Shown: one piece after another, positions 7,898 to 17,641 of the stretch
Layout of the letters: each line of letters begins with the position of its first letter
Numbering within the stretch: position 1 is the stretch's first letter
Assembly: GCF_948329825.1 (NCBI RefSeq)
Contig: NZ_CAOJCM010000009.1
Coordinates: 1 to 64,000, forward strand
Direction of reading: 5' to 3'
Origin: Paenibacillus sp. JJ-100
Lineage (GTDB): Bacteria; Bacillota; Bacilli; Paenibacillales; Paenibacillaceae
DNA: 64,000 nt
Program-made: the position numbers and the translations under genes
The notes under the pieces: generated by a model
The model's database searches: none
What the model saw: the letters and a program-made list of their open reading frames with translations, nothing else
Told to the model about the DNA's origin: nothing

Positions 7898-8569
7898 ATG
7901 ATGAAAAAGATGTTAACACTGTTGTTGTCCGCTGGTCTGGTAGCTTCTATATTTGGTGCTATGCCTGCGGCGGCCGCGCCAACCGTTGTGAATTCAACGA
8001 TTGTTGTACCTAAAGGTACGACATATGATGGTCAGGGGAAAACTTTTGTGGCCAACCCATCTACCTTGGGCGATGGATCTCAAGCCGAGAATCAGAAGCC
8101 AGTCTTTCGTTTGGAAGCAGGTGCTACACTGAAAAATGTCATCATCGGTGCGCCAGCAGCAGACGGTGTACATTGTTATGGTAACTGCAATATTTCAAAT
8201 GTCGTGTGGCAGGATGTGGGAGAGGACGCATTGACACTGAAATCCTCTGGAACGGTCAATATTACAGGCGGTGCAGCATATAAAGCGTACGACAAAGTGT
8301 TCCAGATGAATGCTTCGGGTACGATCAATATCAAAAATTTCAGAGCGGATGATATTGGCAAACTGGTGCGGCAAAATGGAGGAACGTCCTACGCGGTTAA
8401 TATGACGCTGGATAGCTCAGATATTTCAAATGTGAAAGATTCTATAATGCGTACAGATAGCAGCAGCACACAAGGGCGAATCACTAATACACGTTATTCC
8501 AAAGTGCCGACGCTCTTTAAAGGATTCGCTTCAGGTAAAACGAGCCAGTCCGGCAATACACAGTATTAG
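7898..8569 (+). CDS. secreted pectate lyase, polysaccharide lyase family 3
   Basis: Cleaves de-esterified polygalacturonate by beta-elimination in a calcium-dependent reaction outside the cell. About 223 aa, the usual size of compact bacterial PL3 enzymes such as Bacillus PelC. A Sec signal peptide ends near PAAAA|P. The mature part is a short right-handed beta-helix with PL3 blocks: the IVVPKGTTYDGQGKTF start, EAGATLKNVIIG, ADGVHCYGNC, WQDVGEDALTLK, and the AYDKVFQ / DDIGKLVRQNGG region that carries catalytic basic residues. The start at 7898 is chosen because AAGGGAGG ends at 7891; an earlier ATG at 7892 would abut it. Monocistronic, closed by a strong terminator at 8719. Confidence 0.93.
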   Translation: MMKKMLTLLLSAGLVASIFGAMPAAAAPTVVNSTIVVPKGTTYDGQGKTFVANPSTLGDGSQAENQKPVFRLEAGATLKNVIIGAPAADGVHCYGNCNISNVVWQDVGEDALTLKSSGTVNITGGAAYKAYDKVFQMNASGTINIKNFRADDIGKLVRQNGGTSYAVNMTLDSSDISNVKDSIMRTDSSSTQGRITNTRYSKVPTLFKGFASGKTSQSGNTQY

Positions 8570-8718
8570 ACTGCAATGGTCCTATGGCTAAGATGTAATT
8601 ACTGATTTGATTCATCAGTCTTGGTCTATCCATCAGTCAACCTATTCAATCATTGCGTTCATTAAAAGTTCGTTGTATTCATAGGCATGTTACTTTTGGT
8701 TGAAAAAGGACATGCATC

Positions 8719-8761
8719 AAACAGGTTGAAGCAGAGGAGGGTGCTGCTTCAACCTGTTTTT
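8719..8761 (+). terminator. pectate lyase terminator
   Basis: 16-bp stem AAACAGGTTGAAGCAG / CTGCTTCAACCTGTTT with a 9-nt loop, followed by TTTTT. It lies within the 348-bp gap 8570-8917, which otherwise shows only the upstream region of the next gene. Confidence 0.93.
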
Positions 8762-8917
8762 CTGTTTTCTAACTGTGTGGCAATATAGTAGAATCTTAGA
8801 TTACCCATAGGGAAATAAGAAGTATCTTGTGATAACATGTGTACTAACTCACCAATTGCATGGTTAAAAAGGGGTGCAGTAATCCATTATTGTAGTGTAG
8901 AGCAGTAAGGAGGTCGT

Positions 8918-9619
8918 ATGAACAAAAATATAGTATGGATCATTCTGGTCAGCTGTGTACTGCTTATACAAGGTTGTACATATGAGAACAGTGACTCGAA
9001 AGAGGGGAAGAACATGGCTTCACTAGATCAACAATTATTGAGTGCTGCTGAGGCAAAAGATAAGGAAAGCATAGAGAAGCTTATTCAGCAGGGAGCGAAT
9101 GTACAGGTTCAGGATCAGGACGGTAGAACACCACTGATGATTGCAACCTATAATCATGATGTGCAATCTGCCCAAAAGTTAATTGAGGCAGGTGCAGATG
9201 TGAACATACAAGATCATATGTTAAATAGTCCGTTTCTGTATGCAGGTGCTGAGGGATATCTGGATATTTTAAAGCTGACTATTCAGGCAGGAGCAGACCC
9301 TACCATAACGAATCGTTACGGAGGAACTGCACTTATACCCGCTTCGGAGCATGGATACGTAGAAGTAGTTCGAGAGCTTCTGACTCAAACCTCGATAGAC
9401 GTGAATCATGTAAATCGTTTAGGGTGGACAGCGCTGCTGGAGGCGATTATTCTAAACGATGGCAATGAACGACAGCAGGAAACGATCGAATTACTCATTC
9501 ATCACGGAGCAGATGTAAACTTAGCTGATGGTGATGGGGTGTCTCCTCTCCGTCATGCCCGAGCTAAAGGCTTTAAGGAAATTGAAGAAATATTGATTCG
9601 AGCGGGTGCAAAAAAGTGA
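8918..9619 (+). CDS. ankyrin-repeat lipoprotein
   Basis: 233 aa. The N terminus is a lipoprotein signal with lipobox LIQGC (Cys at residue 20), so the protein is probably anchored on the outer face of the membrane. Residues 37-233 form about five to six ankyrin repeats with recognisable DGRTPLMIA, GADVNIQDH, GYLDILKL, GWTALLEAI and GADVNLADGDG segments. Such repeats bind other proteins; no partner can be named. The start follows AAGGAGG with 6 nt spacing. Monocistronic with a terminator 57 bp downstream. Confidence 0.88.
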   Translation: MNKNIVWIILVSCVLLIQGCTYENSDSKEGKNMASLDQQLLSAAEAKDKESIEKLIQQGANVQVQDQDGRTPLMIATYNHDVQSAQKLIEAGADVNIQDHMLNSPFLYAGAEGYLDILKLTIQAGADPTITNRYGGTALIPASEHGYVEVVRELLTQTSIDVNHVNRLGWTALLEAIILNDGNERQQETIELLIHHGADVNLADGDGVSPLRHARAKGFKEIEEILIRAGAKK

Positions 9620-9675
9620 CATAGGCTTTGATCTCGATCATTTATCTATCTATGCCGCACATATGTAAACATACC

Positions 9676-9716
9676 AAAACGAGAGAAGCATAGAATACAG
9701 CTTCTCCCGTTTTTTT
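9676..9716. terminator. terminator between convergent genes
   Basis: ACGAGAGAAGC / GCTTCTCCCGT stem with T7 on the plus strand at 9710-9716. The minus strand reading ends in TTTT, so it may also serve the leftward gene that stops at 9770. Confidence 0.88.
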
Positions 9717-9769
9717 GGTTTATTGGCAGTGTACATTGGAATACACCGTGTTTTCTTTACAAACGAAAA

Positions 9770-10732
9770 TTACTTCTCCCCAGGAACCTCTACAATTATT
9801 TTACCTTCGGGCGAAGCAACAGTGCCGCTTTTTACCGAGCCAGATTTGTTGATGATTTCATAAGTTGTTTCATCCGCCATACGGGAATATTTGAAAGATA
9901 CAAGGGTTTTACCCGCGACAGAAGGTCGGGTTCCAGCTTCAGCTACGGATTTGGTTTTGATAAAGAACAGATCACCGATAATTCCAGCTTGTTTGCCCAG
10001 ATTTGCTTGCCATTTCAGCATGGCACTGCCGTTAGCAATGGTATAATAGCTCACCAGATCGTTATCCTGAATCATGAAGAAACGGTCTTTTTTGCCTTGT
10101 TCAAAAATATATTTGGTATTTGAATCTGTTGGACCAAGTGGATTTTTTAATTGCAGACGAGGTTGACCGAGATTCGAGAAACGTGGCAATTGCAGCGCTG
10201 CTTCACGGGCAACTGTCAGATCGGAACCGTTGTAATCTTTAACTGCCGAAGCATTGGTATTGTAGATGTAAGCTTCTTTCGCAACTTGATCCCATCGTAC
10301 TTGTGCGCCAAACGTTTCACCAATGGCACGAAGTGGCAGCATGGCTTTTCCTTTAACTAGGATTGGAGCAGAAGACAGGGTTGCATTGGTTCCGTTTTTC
10401 TTCATAGTTTTGCTATTCGGTGTTAACACGTACTTGTCACTGCCGGCCTTGATGCTGATTTGTTTGCTTTTATTATCATATCCGAAAGTGTAGTCTCCAA
10501 GAAATTGAAGTTCAGTCAGTGCGATGTAGGTGACACCTTGACGGATGACTACATCATATTCTGCAGGCACATTATTAATATAAGCTGTTGGTTTAACCGT
10601 TGCAGCTGCTTCAGCCACCGTTGGAGTGAATAGGGCAGGTGCCGCTCCTGCGGTTAAAATCGAGGCGGCAAGCATCATTTTCCACTTCTTTTGCTTCCAT
10701 ACAGGAGTGTTAGAAGGTGTTGTTTTTTTCAT
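9770..10732 (-). CDS. secreted copper amine oxidase N-terminal-like domain protein
   Basis: About 320 aa from the start chosen here. A Sec signal peptide ends at VAEAAA. Residues about 35-150 match the copper amine oxidase N-terminal stalk domain that is frequent in Paenibacillus surface proteins (AYINNVPAEYDVVIRQGVTYIALTEL, then ILVKGKAMLPLRAIGETFGAQVRWD). Despite the name it has no catalytic copper or topaquinone domain and probably binds the cell wall or protein partners. The rest is not recognised. The start is set at the ATG of MKKTT because AAGGAG at 10740-10745 is 7 nt upstream; an in-frame ATG two codons earlier is too close. Divergent from the PQQ-repeat lipoprotein. Confidence 0.85.
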   Translation of the reverse strand: MKKTTPSNTPVWKQKKWKMMLAASILTAGAAPALFTPTVAEAAATVKPTAYINNVPAEYDVVIRQGVTYIALTELQFLGDYTFGYDNKSKQISIKAGSDKYVLTPNSKTMKKNGTNATLSSAPILVKGKAMLPLRAIGETFGAQVRWDQVAKEAYIYNTNASAVKDYNGSDLTVAREAALQLPRFSNLGQPRLQLKNPLGPTDSNTKYIFEQGKKDRFFMIQDNDLVSYYTIANGSAMLKWQANLGKQAGIIGDLFFIKTKSVAEAGTRPSVAGKTLVSFKYSRMADETTYEIINKSGSVKSGTVASPEGKIIVEVPGEK

Positions 10733-10937
10733 GATCATTCTCCTTTCAAACATTAGACGGGCTGACTATCCCAAAAGTTGCATATTATTGGAACATCCCT
10801 AAAAATATTAACCCAAATTTTTCATATTAAACTTCAAAGTCATAGCCGTTATGAATTTTTCGATATCTTTGTAGATGAGGTGTAACTTTTCAACATAAAG
10901 AGTGTTTTACATGAAAATACGTCTATGTGGGAGATGA

Positions 10938-12605
10938 ATGCATGTGATGAAGAGGTCTCGCTGTCAAACGGTAGTTCAGATTTGCAGTATGATCCTAACG
11001 GGGATCGGCGTGATGTTGCTAACAGGATGCATAATGCCAGAAGCTCAAAAGAATACATTGGACACCGTTTCAACGACCTCAACCTCAACGTTATCTCCAG
11101 ACTCAACCGAACAGATCTCTGTCAAAGACTCCTATACAAAGGGAGAACGAATAATTTTACAAGAAGGTTTGCCATTATTCAGTGAACGAGAAGATAATCA
11201 CGTTGCAGTGGATCAGATGAAACTTACCCATCGCGTAACTCCTTATATTACTCAGATTGTCGCTGGTAAGTCTATTCCACAAACGCTATCTTGGAAGCCT
11301 ACATGGGTGAATCAAGGGGATCTGAACTATACTTTTTTACAAGCAGGGACAGATGAAGTACTTCTAATGAAAGGAGATGATGGTGGATTCAGCGGTATGC
11401 ATCATGATGATTCCTACTACGCGCTGGATCGGTATACAGGAAAAACGTTGTGGAGGATTCATAACGGATATGGCCCTGCTCAAGCGCTTTTAAATACGAA
11501 GCGAGATGCCGTTACGCTATTCACAAGTTATGACACGAATCGTAAGCAATATCTGGATCGTGTGCGTCACATCAACCTCAAAGACGGAAAGCTTCTATGG
11601 GAATATAAAACCGAGAAAGGTAAGAAGCGAAATAACAGTACGAACAAGAAGAATACTGTTAACGATATACCGAAGGTAAATGGCATTCAGGCTGCCCGAA
11701 ATGTAGTTATAGTGGATACCTCGGCAGACGAAGGCTCCAGCAAAGGATGGATTCATGTACTGAATAGTTCAAACGGTAAACGGTTATGGAGCAAGAAGTT
11801 AACGGCAGGTTATCAATTGGTTAATCGGAGTGCCGATGAGCCCTACGTTTTGTATCGGGAGGGAGACCAGTTGATTGCCGCAGATCCTCTAACAGGACGG
11901 ACGATATGGCAGATTAAAGCAGAACCATCCACGATAGATCATATTGAAAATAATCCTTATTTTGATGGCATCTATCGTGATGATCCCTTTGGATCAGTCT
12001 CACTTCAACGCTGGATGCTATTAGATGATCAATGGGTGCTGCTCGATCTGACCTCAGGCAAGAAACTTTCTCATTTCCCTGCTCGTGCAGGCCAGCAATT
12101 AGAAGTGCTGAATGATGGTAGGGTGCTAATTCGTGAAAATAAAAAAGGATATCTTTATGGTGAGTATGTAGACTATACGACATCCTTATTTGATCCGAAT
12201 ACAGGGAAGACCTCCTGGATCCTTAAAGCGAAGATTGAACGGGGACTGGTGGAAGAAAATCAAATCTATGTAATCATGAACGGATATCCTGCGGCTCTCA
12301 AATATCGTACGGGGGAGACTGTCTGGAGTGCTAAGGCATCTATTGGTGCCAGCCCGTCTTCTACTAACCAGGGCAGCTATCTGTTGATCGGAGAACGCCT
12401 GCTGCTTCCATTGTATGATGATTTACTGGTGATGGATAAAAAGACCGGAGTTTTGCTGGGGCGTATACATGATGTAGTCATGGGTACCCCGGAGCATCGG
12501 GATCGGGACGCCAAGAATGGCATGATCAATCGAATCGACGTTCAGGTGTACATCGGATCAGCTAATGGACACTTCCGTGCATTTCCAGTCAGCGGATTGA
12601 AGTAA
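10938..12605 (+). CDS. PQQ-like beta-propeller lipoprotein
   Basis: 555 aa. N-terminal signal with lipobox LLTGC (Cys near residue 31), so it is membrane anchored and extracytoplasmic. The mature region repeats the BamB/PQQ-propeller blade motif: ALDRYTGKTLWRI, NLKDGKLLWEYK, NSSNGKRLWSKKL, DPLTGRTIWQIK, DPNTGKTSWILK and KYRTGETVWSAK, giving six or more blades. Propellers of this kind act as scaffolds or sensors; none of the catalytic residues of quinone dehydrogenases can be assigned. GGGAG lies about 5 nt before the ATG at 10938; a second in-frame ATG lies at 10947. Closest function unknown. Confidence 0.85.
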   Translation: MHVMKRSRCQTVVQICSMILTGIGVMLLTGCIMPEAQKNTLDTVSTTSTSTLSPDSTEQISVKDSYTKGERIILQEGLPLFSEREDNHVAVDQMKLTHRVTPYITQIVAGKSIPQTLSWKPTWVNQGDLNYTFLQAGTDEVLLMKGDDGGFSGMHHDDSYYALDRYTGKTLWRIHNGYGPAQALLNTKRDAVTLFTSYDTNRKQYLDRVRHINLKDGKLLWEYKTEKGKKRNNSTNKKNTVNDIPKVNGIQAARNVVIVDTSADEGSSKGWIHVLNSSNGKRLWSKKLTAGYQLVNRSADEPYVLYREGDQLIAADPLTGRTIWQIKAEPSTIDHIENNPYFDGIYRDDPFGSVSLQRWMLLDDQWVLLDLTSGKKLSHFPARAGQQLEVLNDGRVLIRENKKGYLYGEYVDYTTSLFDPNTGKTSWILKAKIERGLVEENQIYVIMNGYPAALKYRTGETVWSAKASIGASPSSTNQGSYLLIGERLLLPLYDDLLVMDKKTGVLLGRIHDVVMGTPEHRDRDAKNGMINRIDVQVYIGSANGHFRAFPVSGLK

Positions 12606-12623
12606 CGATCTCCCCCTAAGAGC

Positions 12624-12652
12624 TTGTTTCGGTCGTCATGTTGCTATATTAT
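12624..12652 (+). promoter_or_regulatory. candidate promoter of metNIQ
   Basis: TTGTTT (12624-12629) and TATTAT (12647-12652) with a 17-bp spacer, 112 bp before metN. No SAM riboswitch (S-box) or T-box could be recognised in this leader, unlike many Firmicute methionine transporter operons. Confidence 0.45.
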
Positions 12653-12763
12653 AAATGGATAGGACTGCTCGCGCTCCGGATATCGGCTGTGCGGGCTTTC
12701 TTCATGTGTTCTTGAAAGATTTCTGAAAGAACCATACATGATTTTTCACGGGAGGGAATCTCC

Positions 12764-13573
12764 ATGATTTCATTATATGGTGTAAGTAAAAGATTCAACG
12801 AACGGGGTCCCGATGCCGATCAGGGATTCCAAGCTTTGCAGTCCGTCTCACTAGAAGTGGGCCGGGGCGAGATTCATGGTATAATTGGCTCCAGCGGCGC
12901 GGGCAAGTCTACCTTGCTGCGGATGATCAACGGTTTGGAGCAACCTGATAGCGGAGAAGTTATTGTGAATGGTCAACATTTAGAAGGAATGAAAGAGCGA
13001 GACCTTCGCAAGGCTCGGCAATCGATCGGTATGATCTTCCAACATTACAATCTTGTCAGTAACCGGACAGTGCTGGGCAATGTGAGCATGCCGCTAGAAC
13101 TGGCGGGGATATCACGTTCAGAGCGGCGAGAGCGTGGAATGGAGATGTTGCGATTCGTGGGCCTGGAGGATAAGGCACATCAGTATCCTGCTCAGCTCAG
13201 CGGAGGGCAGAAACAGCGTGTGGCCATTGCCAGAGCACTTGCCAATCATCCGGCTGTATTGCTCTGCGATGAGCCAACATCCTCGCTTGACCCGCAAACA
13301 ACAGGTGGAATACTAGATGTGCTGCGTCATGTGAACGAGACAATGGGCATGACAATTGTGATTGTTACCCATGAGATGGAAGTGGCTCGTAGATTATGTC
13401 ATCGGATTTCGGTGATGAAGGAGGGGCAGATTGTACGAACCCTGTCTGACTCCGAAGTTCGCAGCATCCCGGCTCCACAGCCCGATCTGCTCACTTCATT
13501 GCTTGCAGGTGAAGACTTCGCAGGAACGGAACCTGTTGCCCAGCATCTGACGGAACAGGAGGGCGAACGATGA
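12764..13573 (+). CDS. metN: methionine ABC transporter ATP-binding protein, short form
   Basis: Energises uptake of methionine with MetI and MetQ. Contains Walker A GSSGAGKST (residues 43-51), Q-loop FQHYNLV, signature LSGGQKQR, Walker B LLCDEPTS and the switch histidine in VTHEM. Typical MetN is about 340 aa and ends in a C-terminal NIL/ACT-like domain that binds methionine and inhibits transport. This one is 269 aa and ends soon after the nucleotide-binding domain with an acidic tail (LTSLLAGEDF), so the regulatory domain is missing. GGGAGGGA precedes the ATG, and the stop overlaps metI. The family name follows from the company it keeps; D-methionine or sulphur-compound transport is possible. 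Confidence 0.9.
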   Translation: MISLYGVSKRFNERGPDADQGFQALQSVSLEVGRGEIHGIIGSSGAGKSTLLRMINGLEQPDSGEVIVNGQHLEGMKERDLRKARQSIGMIFQHYNLVSNRTVLGNVSMPLELAGISRSERRERGMEMLRFVGLEDKAHQYPAQLSGGQKQRVAIARALANHPAVLLCDEPTSSLDPQTTGGILDVLRHVNETMGMTIVIVTHEMEVARRLCHRISVMKEGQIVRTLSDSEVRSIPAPQPDLLTSLLAGEDFAGTEPVAQHLTEQEGER

Positions 13574-14241
13574 TGTTACCAGAGTCTGTGCTTAAATATC
13601 AGGACGAGATATGGCAGGCCATTGGTGAGACATTTGTAATGGTGGGGATTTCCATTACAGCAGCTATTTTGGTTGGTTTACCTCTCGGGACGTTATTGTA
13701 CCTGTTTCGGAGAGGGCAGCGATATCAGAATCGAGTATTATTTACGGTGTTAGGAAGTCTCGTTAATATTATTCGTTCCTTTCCGTTCTTGCTGCTAGTC
13801 GTATTTATGATTCCATTCACTCGTATGGTTGTTGGCACATCCATCGGTACGTTAGCTGCGACGGTGCCTCTGTCAGTTATCGCTATCGCTTATTATGCCC
13901 GCTTGGTCGAGCAGGCTCTGCTCGACGTGCCGAAGGGTGTAATTGAGGCGGCCTCGTCTATGGGAGCCTCGACGGTGCAGCTTGTCTTTAAATTCCTGTA
14001 TGTGGAGGCTAGATCGGGTCTTGTACTGGGACTTACCACGGCAACGATCAGTTTTATATCATATTCTACAGTCATGGGAATCGTAGGTGGCGGCGGAGTT
14101 GGCGATTTTGCCATTCGCTACGGTTACCAGCGTTTCGAAAGTGAAATCATGATATTCATGATTATTATTATGATTATTCTGGTGCAGATGATTCAGTTTA
14201 CAGGTAATCGACTATCCCGCTTTCTGGATCGAAGGTCATAA
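13570..14241 (+). CDS. metI: methionine ABC transporter permease
   Basis: 223 aa inner-membrane permease of the MetI family with five predicted hydrophobic segments. The EAA loop that docks on the ATPase is present as VIEAASSMGASTVQLVFKF near residue 125, followed by a GGGGVGDFAIRYGY segment typical of MetI. The start overlaps the metN stop (ATGATG), giving coupled translation. Works with metN upstream and the metQ lipoprotein downstream. Confidence 0.92.
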   Translation: MMLPESVLKYQDEIWQAIGETFVMVGISITAAILVGLPLGTLLYLFRRGQRYQNRVLFTVLGSLVNIIRSFPFLLLVVFMIPFTRMVVGTSIGTLAATVPLSVIAIAYYARLVEQALLDVPKGVIEAASSMGASTVQLVFKFLYVEARSGLVLGLTTATISFISYSTVMGIVGGGGVGDFAIRYGYQRFESEIMIFMIIIMIILVQMIQFTGNRLSRFLDRRS

Positions 14242-14369
14242 GAACAGCAGTGAGTGTTTAACAAAGCGCGCGCAGTCTCCAACAGCAATCTGAGTTACAA
14301 GAAGGACATTTACACCGAGGAATAATCAAGAAACACAAACTAAGGACATAGAGAAGGGGTAAACATTCA

Positions 14370-15209
14370 ATGAAGGCAAAATTATTACTTACATTACTTG
14401 CAGTTATGCTGGTCGTATCCGCTTGTGGGAAAAAAGAAGAAACACCGGCTGCTGAAGGTGCAAAACCAGAATCACAAGCAGGACAGGAAGTCACACTGAA
14501 AATAGCTACATTAATTCCACCAATGACAGATGTGCTGGATATTGTTAAACCGCTCCTTAAAGAGGACGGTGTCAATCTGGAGATTGTCGTGTTATCAGAT
14601 AACGTACAGCCTAACACTGCACTTGCAAACAAGGAAGTGGATGCCAACTTCTTCCAGCATGTTCCATATATGAAGCAGTATAACGAGGCGAACAATGCTA
14701 ATCTGGTAGCCGTACAGCCTATCTACAATGCGATCTACGGTGGTTACTCCAAGAACTATAAATCCATTGATGAACTGCCGGAAGGTGCAACGATTGCGAT
14801 CGCAAACGATCCATCGAATATCGGACGTTCTCTCGTGATGCTGGAGCAAAATGGCCTGATCAAGCTCAAAGAGGGTGTAGGCTTCGATGCTACGCAAGCG
14901 GACATCACGGAGAATAAAAAGAATTTCAAATTCCAGGAAGTGGATCTGTTGATGCTTGCCCGCATGATGGATGATGCTGATCTGGTAGCGATGACTCCGG
15001 CATATGCGAGTCCACTTGGCCTTACGCCAAAAAAGGATGCATTGTTGATCGAAAAGGATGACTCCCATTTTGCCATTACCATGGTTGCACGTGAGGATAA
15101 CAAAGATTCAGAGGCCATCCAGAAGCTGGCTAAGCGTATGGCGGGTCCAGAAGTCAAAGCGTTCTTCGAAGAGAAGTACGCAGATATCGTTATCCCGGCA
15201 TTTGAATAG
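14370..15209 (+). CDS. metQ: methionine-binding lipoprotein
   Basis: 279 aa substrate-binding protein of the NlpA/MetQ family. Lipobox VVSAC puts the lipidated Cys near residue 19, followed by a charged, flexible linker. Family blocks include LKIATLIPPMTDVLDIVKPLL, NKEVDANFFQHVPYM, IYGGYSKNYKSIDELP, IAIANDPSNIGRSLVMLEQNGLIKL and MTPAYASPLGLTPKKDALL. It captures the substrate outside the membrane for MetNI. It lies 128 bp after metI with its own GAAGGGG site, and a strong terminator closes the operon. Confidence 0.92.
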   Translation: MKAKLLLTLLAVMLVVSACGKKEETPAAEGAKPESQAGQEVTLKIATLIPPMTDVLDIVKPLLKEDGVNLEIVVLSDNVQPNTALANKEVDANFFQHVPYMKQYNEANNANLVAVQPIYNAIYGGYSKNYKSIDELPEGATIAIANDPSNIGRSLVMLEQNGLIKLKEGVGFDATQADITENKKNFKFQEVDLLMLARMMDDADLVAMTPAYASPLGLTPKKDALLIEKDDSHFAITMVAREDNKDSEAIQKLAKRMAGPEVKAFFEEKYADIVIPAFE

Positions 15210-15244
15210 AAAAGTACGATAAATCAATATGCACAATAAATTTT

Positions 15245-15277
15245 AAGATCTGAGCATTATTGCTCAGATCTTTTTTT
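15245..15277 (+). terminator. metNIQ terminator
   Basis: Perfect 12-bp stem AAGATCTGAGCA / TGCTCAGATCTT with a 4-nt loop and seven T. The 324 bp that follow, to the chemoreceptor start at 15602, are AT-rich and hold a TATAAT near 15363; no gene is seen there. Confidence 0.94.
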
Positions 15278-15601
15278 CTATGAAATTCACAAGCTACTAA
15301 CAATTGTTTAGAAACTTAACAGTTTATTAATATCGCTAACATACTTTATGTATTATTTTTGCGTATAATGAATGAAAGTAGTTCAAAAGAATTATTTTCT
15401 ATGAAAAATCAAGTGGTTTTATGTTGAAAAAAATGTCGTTTATAAGCTTTAAGACCTAATTTATAGTTACTCAGGGAAAAATCTGGATGAAGGATAGGGA
15501 AGGACGCTTCAACTTATAGTATGAAAAGGAGGGTTAGTCTCATCTCTAAGAGAGTCACACAGATCACACTATAACTTCATTGAGAAAAGAGGTAGACAAA
15601 A

Positions 15602-17587
15602 TTGAAAAAAACAAACTGGTTCAGCAAGCTCCATAAAAATTTTAAGTCCAAGCTGGTGTTGGCTTTTATTGCCTTTTTGGCCATTCCTTCATTAAGTATA
15701 GGATTTTTATCGTACAGCAGTGCAAAAAATGAAGTTGAGAAGCAAATTTTACATAGTGCAATGGAAAATGTGAACCTGGCCAGTGCAACCATTGATCTCT
15801 CGATTAATGCTAAACGTTATCAGATCGAATATTATGCAGACATGCTCGCAGATGAATTAAAACGGGATGATGCCGAGACTCGGATTTTGGAGGAATTGAA
15901 GGGTTATGCTGCGCAAAATACGGATATCGTAAGTATTGGTCTGGGGACAGAAGCAGGGGTGTTTCATAATTCCTCCGATGGGGAGATGCCAGAAGACTAC
16001 GATCCGAGGAAAAGACCCTGGTACATAGAAGCGATGAATAGTCCACAACAGGTTATTGTGACGAATCCGTATATTTCTGCCGAGACCAGTGAGATGACGA
16101 TTACGATTTCGAAGGCACTTCGTGATCAATCAGGTGTAATCCAGCTGGATCTTGATTTGACAAGTCTTAGTAAATTAGTGAGTGGAATTAAGGTAGGAGA
16201 ACAGGGATACCTGATTCTGTTGGATGCCAGCGAGAAATATGTCTATCACCCGACGCTTCAACCTGGAACAGATGCAACAGAAGATTTCTGGGCACAAGTG
16301 TACACGAATGAATCCGGCAGCTTCAACTACACTGTGGATCAGGTGGATCGAGTCATGTATTTTGCTACGAATGAATCTACACGATGGAAGGTCGCTGGTA
16401 CGATGTTCTCTTCTGAAGTAGAGGATGCTGCTGCACCGATTCTGAATCGTATGATCATTGTTATTGTAGCTTTCCTCGTTATTGGTAGTGGTATTATCTG
16501 GTTGGTCATGAGTTCCATCATTAAACCGATCCGTCAGTTGAAGGATCAGGCGATTCAGGTGAGTACAGGGGATCTGACCCAGACCATTTCCATTGACAGC
16601 AATGATGAGATTGGTGAATTGAGTAATGCTTTTGGCGAAATGCAAAACAATCTGCGTGAGTTGATCCAAAATGTAGAGAAAAGCGCGGGTCAAGTCGTTA
16701 CTTCATCGGAAGAAATGACTCAGAGTGCTGAATCGACCAGTGCGGCGAGTGAGCAGGTAGCACGAGCTATTCAGGAGATTGCGATGGGTGCCGAGAAGCA
16801 GACCCAGGGGATCGAACATAATCATGTGGCTATGAATGAAATTACGATTGGGATTACACGCATTGCCGAACGATCGATAGAAGTCGCTGATTTGGCTAGA
16901 CAAACGAACGTACAGGCAGAAGAAGGCGGTAACACAGTCAAACAGACCGTGGGTCAGATGCAATCGATTCAAGAAACGGTAGCACAGACGAGTCAGATGA
17001 TTCATGCGTTATACGAAAGATCACATAAAATCTCAGCGATCACGGAGTTAATCGGAAGTATGGCCAAGCAGACGAACCTCCTCGCTCTCAATGCATCCAT
17101 TGAGGCTGCACGTGCAGGTTCGCATGGGAACGGATTCGCTGTTGTTGCAGCCGAAGTTCGCAAACTGGCAGAGCAATCTGGACATTCCGTCAATGAAATT
17201 GCTGTGCTGACGACGGCAGTCCATGAAGATATAGCGGCTTCCGTTCGTATGATGGAGAAAGTGACAAATGAAGTTGGAGAGGGTATGGAGATCTCAACAG
17301 AGGCAATCCACAAGTTTGAGCTTATTATGGATAGCATGCGGGAAACGACACCTCAGATTGAAGAGATTGCAGCTACTTCACAAGAAATCACGGCAGGAGT
17401 ACAGGAAGTATCCGCTATGTCTAATGAACTTGCAGGCATCGCTTCGGACAATGCCGCAACTTCCGAGGAGGTCGCCGCTTCATCAGAAGAGCAACTGGCA
17501 GCAATGGAGCAGATTTCTTCATCCGCTCGTGGCCTGTCCTCCATGGCTGAACAACTGCAACGCATGATACAACGATTCAAGTATTGA
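15602..17587 (+). CDS. methyl-accepting chemotaxis protein
   Basis: 661 aa membrane chemoreceptor. TM1 lies at about residues 16-38. The extracellular part to about 280 resembles a double Cache ligand-binding domain (DPRKRPWYIEAMNS, TNPYISAETSEMTITISKAL). TM2 is at about 283-306, then HAMP (IIKPIRQLKDQAIQVSTGDLT) and the methyl-accepting signalling domain with the conserved hairpin tip (ITELIGSMAKQTNLLALNASIEAARAG). It relays ligand binding to CheA/CheW. Residues DPRKRPWY fit a dCache amino-acid or organic-acid sensor, but the ligand is unknown. The TTG start at 15602 has AGAGGTAG upstream. Monocistronic. Confidence 0.93.
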   Translation: MKKTNWFSKLHKNFKSKLVLAFIAFLAIPSLSIGFLSYSSAKNEVEKQILHSAMENVNLASATIDLSINAKRYQIEYYADMLADELKRDDAETRILEELKGYAAQNTDIVSIGLGTEAGVFHNSSDGEMPEDYDPRKRPWYIEAMNSPQQVIVTNPYISAETSEMTITISKALRDQSGVIQLDLDLTSLSKLVSGIKVGEQGYLILLDASEKYVYHPTLQPGTDATEDFWAQVYTNESGSFNYTVDQVDRVMYFATNESTRWKVAGTMFSSEVEDAAAPILNRMIIVIVAFLVIGSGIIWLVMSSIIKPIRQLKDQAIQVSTGDLTQTISIDSNDEIGELSNAFGEMQNNLRELIQNVEKSAGQVVTSSEEMTQSAESTSAASEQVARAIQEIAMGAEKQTQGIEHNHVAMNEITIGITRIAERSIEVADLARQTNVQAEEGGNTVKQTVGQMQSIQETVAQTSQMIHALYERSHKISAITELIGSMAKQTNLLALNASIEAARAGSHGNGFAVVAAEVRKLAEQSGHSVNEIAVLTTAVHEDIAASVRMMEKVTNEVGEGMEISTEAIHKFELIMDSMRETTPQIEEIAATSQEITAGVQEVSAMSNELAGIASDNAATSEEVAASSEEQLAAMEQISSSARGLSSMAEQLQRMIQRFKY

Positions 17588-17641
17588 GCAGTGTCAAAGA
17601 AGCCTTTCATTTTCCGAAATGCAATTAAATCATCAAAGATC

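Noticed and set aside
12606..12763. SAM riboswitch upstream of the methionine transporter
   Set aside because: The conserved S-box core and its terminator were looked for and not found.
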